Positions 54,006 to 61,696 of a stretch of DNA of 64,000 nt are shown one piece after another. The stretch's first letter is position 1; each line of letters begins with the position of its first letter. Origin of the DNA: an uncultured Roseovarius sp. GTDB taxonomy: Bacteria > Pseudomonadota > Alphaproteobacteria > Rhodobacterales > Rhodobacteraceae. The position numbers and the translations under genes are program-made. Under the pieces are notes generated by a model. The model was given only the letters and a program-made list of their open reading frames with translations. It was not told the DNA's origin and did no database searches. The stretch spans positions 1,116,001-1,180,000 of the forward strand of contig CANMFU010000001.1 in assembly GCA_947497295.1 (NCBI GenBank). The letters run 5' to 3'.

Positions 54006-56879
54006 CTACAATACCTCCACCCCGGTCGCGACCGCGAAGGGGCGCGCGCTCCCTTGAGCGGCGTTGTCGCGCAGACGCCATAGACCCGTCCCCTCTTCGT
54101 AAAGCTCGGGGACAACCGCATAGCCGTGGCAAAGATTGCGCACCGTATTTTCGCTGACGGTGAACCGCGGGCCGCGATAGCCAAACTGGTAAACTCCGAA
54201 CTGCGGCATAATCAGGTCGGGATTTGACGGTCTGTCGCCCCCCGAAATGTCATTCTGCCCAACCGTCACACTATCGACATGGCCGAGATATATGCCGTGA
54301 GCCTCAACTCCCGACGCCAGCGGTTGCACCGCGATCACGTTGCCTTCGATCCGGGCGCGGCGTACCGTGTTGGGCGGCCGCTGCTGGCGCCACTCCGGCG
54401 GGTTCGGATCACCCGAGGTGCTGGCGGCGACGCGGATACCATCGTTTGCGCCTTCGATGCGATTGCAAAGAATGTGCAAATCGTCGATTTCACCACCTGC
54501 CACCGTGATGCCCTGCGCCATGTATGCAGCGCGTGTCATCGCAAGTGTGTTGTCGCCCAGCAGGGTGACACCGCGCGACCCGATCACTGCGGTCCCCTTT
54601 GGACTGCGGATCGCCTCATCCACCAGATTGGTCATGTATCGACGCAGGTCCTTTGGGTCTGCTATCTGGTAGCCGGGACTCTGCTCCAGGCCCTGCAACA
54701 ATTGATTTAGCACGCGCATGTCTGCCCGTACTTCGATCTGGGAATCGCCCTGCGGCAATGTGACAGTCTGGCGTTTTTTGACGCTGAAGGCTCCGTCCAG
54801 TGGAAGGAAAGTATCCCTCTCGCCCAGCCCGGTGATCCTTACATTGCCGGGGTTCTTTTGCGCGATGGGAAAATCGAGCAATGACCGACGCATGCGTCCG
54901 ACCAGAACAGGATCAGCCAGGATGCGGCGGCGCACCTTATTGGGCTCCAATTTGATCGCAGAGATCACGTTGGCCTCGATCACTGCGCGGCGCGCGCCGA
55001 TGACCTGCAAACCGATCTGCGATTGGCCCACCTTCAGCGTGCAGTCGCGGACCAGAACCCTGGCAGCCCGATGACGCACCTGACGATTGTCGTTACGCGT
55101 CGAGATGCAGGCAGTCATGCGGTCCAGCCCGGCCCTGCACCGTGCGCGGACACGCTCGAACGCCATGTCACCGCAATCTACAGCGGTGATCGCCCCCAGT
55201 CTGCCACGCTTGGCAAACCGCCCGAGAATCCCCGTCGGCCCGCCGTTCACGGACAAGTCGACCACCCGCACCGACGCGCACCCGTGAAAGACCAGGGCCG
55301 GCTCGGTCCCGGCAACGCTGATCACGGTTTGCGGGCCGGTGCCCTCCACGATGATGTGGCCGAGATTTTCGAACAGGACAGCCTCTTTCAGGGCAAAGTT
55401 GCCGGCCCGAAGGCAGATGCGTGCGCTTTGGTCCTGTCCCAGCCTGGCCACGACATCGGACAGTTCGCGGCCATTGCGCACAACGAAAGTACAAAGGCCC
55501 GAAGACGTGCGCTGGCACAAGATATCCAGCGCCTCCTGCACAGTTTCGGCGCCCATGCTGCACTGCCTGTCATCATATTCGATGTCATCGGCATGCAGAC
55601 ATGTCAGCGCTGGAAACTCGGCGCGCAGGTCGGTGATGTTGCTCAGACCTGCGCCCGTAATCTGTGCCAGCGCCAAAGGCGCCCGGCGAAATCCCCAGCC
55701 CATCGGCGGAACCGGATCGGTGGCATCGTCCATCGGGTATTGCGGCCAGACGATATTGCCGGTGGCCGCGCGGGCCTCAAAAACCCAGTAATCGCCGGCG
55801 CGGTAGGTGCCATTGATGAATGACACCTCGATGCCGCGCTCCAGCTCGACCGGGGTGACGCTCAGCGTGCGCCCTTGCGGCACATTTCCGGTCTGGTCCC
55901 AGCGCCGCACACGCGGGCGCACCATCTGGACAAAGTCACCGATTGAGGCGCTGAACGTCACCACATCATCCGTCAGGGTGATCTGGCGCAAAGTGTCGCC
56001 ACGCGTGCTATGGCTATCTGCGGCGTCGTAAACTTCAACCCAGTTGCCGGTCTGAAAACCCAGCGCCTCGTCATCTATGAACCCCTGAAGGACGAAGTCG
56101 CCATCGGTGTTGCGTCCAAGCGCTGCCTCCACCGCACCATTTTCACGCGACCAGACAAAGCGTGACTGCGCACGCGTGCCACCCGTTATGATCTCGACCC
56201 GGTAGAGCTGGTTTTCCTGGCTCAGATAGCCTGCCTCGGGGGGGATCTTGCAATCGCTGTCGTCCGGAAGGGCGCCTGCCGGAAGGGTGCGCGCCGACAA
56301 CGCACCGGTGGACGGCGACCAGCCCGGAAGATCGGGAATGTTGCCGCAATGGGCGGCGTCGATCAGGGCATCCCGCTCGGCTGCGGTCAGGCTAAGAGCC
56401 TCGACACCAACGCGCCATGCGGCCTTGATCCGTGTCGCGGTATCGACACCGGATAGGGCAGGATCGATCAGGCGCGCATCCTCCAGCCCGGTGACATGGG
56501 CGCGGGTGGCTTCGAGATAAATGATGACATCGGTGCCATTGCCGCCGACGTCCGTCAATGGTGGCACGCCAACCCCGTCGCCCTGATCGTCATAGCTGAC
56601 GCGCGCATCGTTCTGCACCATCGCGCCACCCAGATAATAGCGCCCCGCCCCGATCGCAAAGCCGCCTGCCCCAGCCGAGATGGCAAAGCCCCCCTCGCCC
56701 TTTGGCGTTCCGGCCTGCCCGATAAGGTCGTTCAGCGCGGCCTCGGATCGTGCCAGCCCTATATGGACCTGCTCGTTCCAGTCGGCATCGGTGTGCAGCC
56801 GCCCCTGTTGCATCAGCACGCCGGAATAGTGGCGCGCGGCAGCGTTCGGGGCCGTCCAGCGTGAGAAATCGCCTTTCAT
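54006..56879 (-). CDS. DUF6519 / right-handed beta-helix tail-associated protein
   Basis: The product has 957 residues, starting at an ATG after GGAGGCTCTGACC. The N-terminus MKGDFSRWTAPNAAARHYSG and VLMQQGRLHTDADWNEQ is the recognisable start of DUF6519 proteins, found with contractile-injection baseplate genes. The C-terminal half (about 480-957) has repeated short beta-strand runs with V-x-D-C-x-F patterns, as in parallel beta-helix fibre or lyase-like domains. It is the last gene of the baseplate operon and may form a fibre, spike or sheath-cap element. Confidence 0.75.
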   Translation of the reverse strand: MKGDFSRWTAPNAAARHYSGVLMQQGRLHTDADWNEQVHIGLARSEAALNDLIGQAGTPKGEGGFAISAGAGGFAIGAGRYYLGGAMVQNDARVSYDDQGDGVGVPPLTDVGGNGTDVIIYLEATRAHVTGLEDARLIDPALSGVDTATRIKAAWRVGVEALSLTAAERDALIDAAHCGNIPDLPGWSPSTGALSARTLPAGALPDDSDCKIPPEAGYLSQENQLYRVEIITGGTRAQSRFVWSRENGAVEAALGRNTDGDFVLQGFIDDEALGFQTGNWVEVYDAADSHSTRGDTLRQITLTDDVVTFSASIGDFVQMVRPRVRRWDQTGNVPQGRTLSVTPVELERGIEVSFINGTYRAGDYWVFEARAATGNIVWPQYPMDDATDPVPPMGWGFRRAPLALAQITGAGLSNITDLRAEFPALTCLHADDIEYDDRQCSMGAETVQEALDILCQRTSSGLCTFVVRNGRELSDVVARLGQDQSARICLRAGNFALKEAVLFENLGHIIVEGTGPQTVISVAGTEPALVFHGCASVRVVDLSVNGGPTGILGRFAKRGRLGAITAVDCGDMAFERVRARCRAGLDRMTACISTRNDNRQVRHRAARVLVRDCTLKVGQSQIGLQVIGARRAVIEANVISAIKLEPNKVRRRILADPVLVGRMRRSLLDFPIAQKNPGNVRITGLGERDTFLPLDGAFSVKKRQTVTLPQGDSQIEVRADMRVLNQLLQGLEQSPGYQIADPKDLRRYMTNLVDEAIRSPKGTAVIGSRGVTLLGDNTLAMTRAAYMAQGITVAGGEIDDLHILCNRIEGANDGIRVAASTSGDPNPPEWRQQRPPNTVRRARIEGNVIAVQPLASGVEAHGIYLGHVDSVTVGQNDISGGDRPSNPDLIMPQFGVYQFGYRGPRFTVSENTVRNLCHGYAVVPELYEEGTGLWRLRDNAAQGSARPFAVATGVEVL

Positions 56880-56906
56880 GGTCAGAGCCTCCTTATTGAA
56901 ATGTCG

Positions 56907-59000
56907 TCATGTTTCATTGAACTGCCCGGCGGCATGGCCAAAGCGCAGAAAATCGTCGATGGAGCGGCGGATGTTGGAAGCGCGGGCCTGATGCGCCGCC
57001 CGATTGTAGGCGCCGATCTCGCCGCCGTTCTCAGCGCCGCCCGTGATGGCCTCCTCGTTGCGCGAGCCCAGCAGCATGTAGTCGGCGGTTGCGTAGCGCG
57101 TGCTGTCGAAAATCGGCTCGGGCGTTCGCACGCAGCGATAGAGCCGCGGCGGCAGGCTGCCCTCTGGCACGTAGGAAAAACGGATGCAGCCGATCTGGCG
57201 GAATTCGGCCGCCACCGGCGGTGCGGTGCGCCCAAAGAACAGCGTGTCCGAGGTGGCCAGCCGCTCGTCGCTGTCGATAGCCACGCCAAAACCGGCTGGG
57301 GCGGCCCGCGCTCCATCGGTGAAGGCCCCGGTCGCGACCCTTCCCAGGATCGTGCAGCGGTCGAAAGCCACCGTGACACGGGCGGCCCCCGGCGCCGGTC
57401 GAAACGCCATATCGGCAGGATCGCCCGCATCCAGAATCGTCTCAGAGATGCACACATCCATGTCCTGCGCAACTTGCACGAGGCCGCTGATGCAGCGATC
57501 CATCCGCAGCGCCGCGCCCGCCGTGCGGCAGTCGAGGGTCACGGCACCGGGGCTGGCCGCCGCACCGTCGATGCCCAGCGCCAGCCCCGGCACCAGCGTG
57601 GACTCGTGGATATTTATGGCAGCCCCGGTGCCCGTTATCGTTACCGCACCGTTGTGCAGGCGCAGCCCGTTCAACTCAAGCGTGGCATTGTCGCCAAGGG
57701 CGATGGTCAACCCCGCCGAACCAATCCGCACAGTCGCAAACGCGCCGTCAATTGCGACAATTCGCAGGATGCCGTCCGCAGGCACGGTGATCGTACCATT
57801 GGCAGAGTAGTGGCTGGATTGCTCCAGCAGGAACGTCCCCTCACCGCCCGCGCCGTTGATCGCGGTAACGAGGTTGTTGGAGGGGGCGATAGTGATGCCA
57901 TCCTCGATGGACCCGATGCTGTGGACACGGCCATGTTCGCCGCCGCCGATCTCCAACACGCGCGCGAAATGGCAGGTCACACGGACCGGGCCGGAAAGGT
58001 CCGGATCGATGACGATCCGCCCCAATTCGGGGTCGATCAGGGTCACGCCCGAGATGCCGCCGCTGCGCGTCCAGTCCGGTTCGGGCGCACCGGGCGCCGC
58101 GCGGCTAGCAAGGTTCGCGGCCTTGATGTTTTCAACCGGCACCACGGTATTTCCGACCTGAATCAGCATCGCCTTTCCCGGGCCGTAAAAGCGCGATTCG
58201 TCCTCGGCCATGATGTTGCGGGTGATCGGCGCGGGCATGTCCGCCTCAAGGCTGGGCACGTCGGTCCCGGCGTCCAGACCGGTGCGGGCATAGAGCTGAG
58301 CATCGCAGCCCAGAGGGTGAAACCGAAAATCGCGCCGGGTGCCGACGGGCAGCGCAACATGGCCGCTGATCGAATAAGGCCGCAGCCGCCACACATGCAG
58401 GCCGATATTGCCCAGGTTCCAGCGCCCGGTCGCCGTCTCGATCCGGCGTACCTCGACATTGCGTCCATCACGCTCAAAGGGCATGCCGATCCGCGCCATC
58501 GCCGGTTTGTCACGCGTGTTCACGGTGCGGCCCATCGCCGGATGGGTCAGACGCATCGACTGGGTGTGGACCAGCTTCTTCCAATATTCGACCGCATAGA
58601 CGGGCCAGCCCGAACTGTCGGCGGCGGCCTGTTCCAGCGCGCGCAGCGTGCCCTTGCGGCTGCGCAGGTCCAGCGCGTTGGCGACGCGGGCGCGCATGTC
58701 GATGCCTTCGGGGATATCGGCCAGACCGCGCACCCCCAGCAGGTCGCCCAGATAAGGGATCACCCAGGGCGCGCAGGTTTCGATGAAGGCGTTGGCGTAG
58801 TGCTGATCCAGAGCCTCATCGACGATCTGCCCCTCGCGCGCGATCAGCGAGGCAAGCGTGCGCAGAGGGCCGAAATCCTCGATATCACGGGTGGTCGAGG
58901 TCGGATCGACCGCGCGCTTGATCCGGCGCCCCTGCTCTGCGTCGTGCAGACGCAGGAAGGCGGGCAGCAGTTCAAACAACTGATCGGTGGTCAGGTTCAT
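56907..59000 (-). CDS. Phage tail protein I-like / eCIS baseplate wedge protein
   Basis: The product has 697 residues. The N-terminal about 150 residues (LFELLPAFLRLHDAE, WVIPYLGDLLGVRGL, RKGTLRALEQAAAD) match tail protein I-like baseplate components. The long remainder has strand-rich repeats suggesting a beta-solenoid extension. It overlaps the upstream baseplate gene by ATGA and lies 27 bases before the DUF6519 gene. Such I-like proteins join the J-like proteins in the baseplate wedge. Confidence 0.75.
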   Translation of the reverse strand: MNLTTDQLFELLPAFLRLHDAEQGRRIKRAVDPTSTTRDIEDFGPLRTLASLIAREGQIVDEALDQHYANAFIETCAPWVIPYLGDLLGVRGLADIPEGIDMRARVANALDLRSRKGTLRALEQAAADSSGWPVYAVEYWKKLVHTQSMRLTHPAMGRTVNTRDKPAMARIGMPFERDGRNVEVRRIETATGRWNLGNIGLHVWRLRPYSISGHVALPVGTRRDFRFHPLGCDAQLYARTGLDAGTDVPSLEADMPAPITRNIMAEDESRFYGPGKAMLIQVGNTVVPVENIKAANLASRAAPGAPEPDWTRSGGISGVTLIDPELGRIVIDPDLSGPVRVTCHFARVLEIGGGEHGRVHSIGSIEDGITIAPSNNLVTAINGAGGEGTFLLEQSSHYSANGTITVPADGILRIVAIDGAFATVRIGSAGLTIALGDNATLELNGLRLHNGAVTITGTGAAINIHESTLVPGLALGIDGAAASPGAVTLDCRTAGAALRMDRCISGLVQVAQDMDVCISETILDAGDPADMAFRPAPGAARVTVAFDRCTILGRVATGAFTDGARAAPAGFGVAIDSDERLATSDTLFFGRTAPPVAAEFRQIGCIRFSYVPEGSLPPRLYRCVRTPEPIFDSTRYATADYMLLGSRNEEAITGGAENGGEIGAYNRAAHQARASNIRRSIDDFLRFGHAAGQFNET

Positions 59001-61696
59001 GTCACTGCCTCCAGCTTGGTTGCGGCCATGTCGATGGTCAGCATCTCGGCGGGCGCGGGGATCGCCCCATCCAGCGACGGCTGCGGTCGCGCCGAGCCCA
59101 GCCGATGCTCCAGCGTCTGAGCGGCGCCGCTGCGGTGAAAATAATCGACATCGACGCCGGTAACGCCAGCGACCAGTTGCAGGACCGCGATGACCTGCGC
59201 GCGGCTGACCCCCTGCCCCAGATCGCGGGCATCAAACCCAAAGGCGACCTCAAGCGCCTGCCGCGCGGCGGCGATCACCTCGCCCGCCTCAAACGCTTCA
59301 TCTATGAACAGCCGCCCGATGACCACAAAACTCGCGGCCTGATAGTTGCGCAGCGAAATGGTGATGTCGGCCTCGCCTGCGCCTTGCAGTGCGGCCAGCA
59401 GATTGGTCATGTCCTCACCGCCGTCCGGCAGCAGAACGCCACCCTCGCCGGCCACGGTGACAAAGGTCGGACGCCGGAAGCCGTCAAAAGTCCAATCGGC
59501 ACGCGCCTTGGCAATGCCTGCAAAGGCGCGTGCGTAATCCTCGTAGTCGCGCAAGGACACGACCCTGCCCAGCGTCAACACCTTCAGCGGTGCGTTGCGA
59601 CGCGCATCATTGATGTCTTCGGCATCCGCCGCCCCTGACGGGGCCAGTGGATTGACGACAGATTTCAGACCCGCGGGCTTGGACGCCAGCAGCGACAGCT
59701 GCCGCGCCTCCAACATCCCGTCGCCGCCCGCCCCCTTGCGATAGACAGCTTCGATATTGTCCTGCCCCGTCGGCGGGCGCAGGCCTTTTTCTCCGTCGCC
59801 AAATGTGATGTTCGCGGTACTGTCCTCGGCAATGCGCAGGATGTACACGCGGTCCTCGGGGCCCGCATCGCGGAAGTCGTCCACAAGGGTCCAGAGCACG
59901 CCATTCACACGTATCGCCAGCGCCGGGGCCATGCCGGTTTCGGACTTGGCCGAGACATGGGTCAGCGGTTTGCTTTTCAGCGGATAGGTGGCAAAGCTGC
60001 GCGCGGCATCGCCGTCGCCGATGATCTCGATCACGGTTTCGCCATGGGTCGCCTCGGCGACATTGGCGTTGAGGGTGACGGTGTCGCGCAGGTAGGCATG
60101 GGCAGGCTGTGCGTTAAAGGTCAGAACCGAGAACCCATTGTTCAGGACATTGTCGGAAATGGTCAGGATCTCGCTGGCAATGACGCCCGCCAGATCGGCG
60201 CGCTCGCCTGTCAGCGCCACGGTCTTGCCTGGGAACAGCGACAGCTGCGCCGACCCCAGTTCGACTGCATCCGCGCCCAGATCGCCGTGCGCCGCGCCTA
60301 TATCGTGGGTGATGGGCAAATCCGCCAGCAGCAGAGGCTGAGGGGCTGCATAGATGGTGGTCTTGCGCGTCAGAAACCCGGAGGCCTGATTAACGCCCGA
60401 GGGTCCGGCAAGCGCAGCGTTTACTTCCAGCCGGGTGACCTTGGTCGACAGACCATATGCCTCGACCGACAGCAGCTCGACCCCATGGACGATTGAATGC
60501 CCTTCCGAGAAGGCGTCGCGCACCAGCACGTATTCGCCTGCGACAATCTCGGGGTATTCGCGATCCAGGTAGATATAGACGTGGTTTGCCGGCGGGATGC
60601 TATCGCCGGTATGGCCTTGGGTGTCGGTAATATTGCCGGGCGATGGAACGGGGTCCGGCGTCGGCGTGAACTCTGAAACAATATCTTCGATGAGCGGTGA
60701 CGGCTGGGTGATGGCGTTATTGCCAAAACAGCCCGCCTTGACCCGCATCTTCGCGGGCAGGATCGGATCGAACGACAGGTAAGGAACTGCAGTAATGGCG
60801 GTGGCCAGCGTGTGGTAGGACACGTGGTTGATCGCGGTTGCCGTGGACAGCGCCGACACCGACCAGCTGGCCTGCGACACCGTCGAGATCAGCGATAACG
60901 TGGTCAGCGGCGCGCTGGGCGCCCACGCCATGACCGGAGTATACGCGAAGAAAAAGTAGGGAAAGGTGCCAGTTGGCGCGGCGCTGAGCGTCATCAGCTT
61001 TTCGCCCGCCGCCAGATCCTGCACCGCGTTTACCGAACGCAGAAAACCCGCCTTGCTGGCGTCCTCGTATTTCACCGGCGCCTTGCCCTTCAGGAACAAT
61101 ACCGGATCGCCAGGACCCACGGCCGGGCTGCCCGCAACCAGCCGGACAGTATCGCTTTCGCCGTCCAGTTCCTGCGGATAGCTCATCCGCGGCTTCATCG
61201 CGTTCCACCCGGCATAGGCGGTCAGCGGCTCGATCGTCTCGAAGACCTGCGGGATTTCCCCGTCGCGCGGGACCGAGCGGACCTGTAGGCCCTCGTCATA
61301 TTCCAGCACGCCTTCGGGGGCATCGTTCGCCTCGGCCATGAAGGCCAGATGCACCGATGCGGCCTTGGCGGGGGCCAATTGATAGCCGATCAGCCGGGCA
61401 TGGGCGCGCAGGCTGGCGCGGTCGGTCGCGGTGCGCAGATACGCCTCGTTCGCGGTGCGTTCACCATAAAAGGTAAGCGTGTCCAGAACGGCGGCCCAGG
61501 CATCCAGCAACCCCAGCGAGATATCACCCTGACCGCGCGCGCGCAGATCCGACAGTCCGGGACGATTGGCATCGGCAAGCCCCCGGCGCATCGATTCGTA
61601 GAACGCCTGGTGAGTGCCCACGCGGGCGGCGATCTGTGACAGGCCGGGACGGTTGTCGATATCCTTTGGGGTGGGTTTGTTCAGTGAACCGCTCAT
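58997..61696 (-). CDS. Putative baseplate assembly protein (second, TIGR02243-like)
   Basis: The product has 899 residues. It opens with NRPGLSQIAARVGTHQAFYE and contains the LRARGQGDISLGLLDAWAAV and LTFYGERTANEAYLRTA segments, the style of large J-like baseplate proteins of extracellular contractile injection systems. The C-terminal part (GRVVSLRDYEDYARAFAGIA) is the baseplate J hallmark. It overlaps both neighbours by four bases. Together with the next gene it would make the wedge that holds the sheath and tube. Confidence 0.82.
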   Translation of the reverse strand: MSGSLNKPTPKDIDNRPGLSQIAARVGTHQAFYESMRRGLADANRPGLSDLRARGQGDISLGLLDAWAAVLDTLTFYGERTANEAYLRTATDRASLRAHARLIGYQLAPAKAASVHLAFMAEANDAPEGVLEYDEGLQVRSVPRDGEIPQVFETIEPLTAYAGWNAMKPRMSYPQELDGESDTVRLVAGSPAVGPGDPVLFLKGKAPVKYEDASKAGFLRSVNAVQDLAAGEKLMTLSAAPTGTFPYFFFAYTPVMAWAPSAPLTTLSLISTVSQASWSVSALSTATAINHVSYHTLATAITAVPYLSFDPILPAKMRVKAGCFGNNAITQPSPLIEDIVSEFTPTPDPVPSPGNITDTQGHTGDSIPPANHVYIYLDREYPEIVAGEYVLVRDAFSEGHSIVHGVELLSVEAYGLSTKVTRLEVNAALAGPSGVNQASGFLTRKTTIYAAPQPLLLADLPITHDIGAAHGDLGADAVELGSAQLSLFPGKTVALTGERADLAGVIASEILTISDNVLNNGFSVLTFNAQPAHAYLRDTVTLNANVAEATHGETVIEIIGDGDAARSFATYPLKSKPLTHVSAKSETGMAPALAIRVNGVLWTLVDDFRDAGPEDRVYILRIAEDSTANITFGDGEKGLRPPTGQDNIEAVYRKGAGGDGMLEARQLSLLASKPAGLKSVVNPLAPSGAADAEDINDARRNAPLKVLTLGRVVSLRDYEDYARAFAGIAKARADWTFDGFRRPTFVTVAGEGGVLLPDGGEDMTNLLAALQGAGEADITISLRNYQAASFVVIGRLFIDEAFEAGEVIAAARQALEVAFGFDARDLGQGVSRAQVIAVLQLVAGVTGVDVDYFHRSGAAQTLEHRLGSARPQPSLDGAIPAPAEMLTIDMAATKLEAVT

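Noticed and set aside
56901..59120. Plus-strand open frame of 739 codons
   Set aside because: Antisense to the tail-protein-I-like gene, which has coupled neighbours and a recognisable N-terminal domain.
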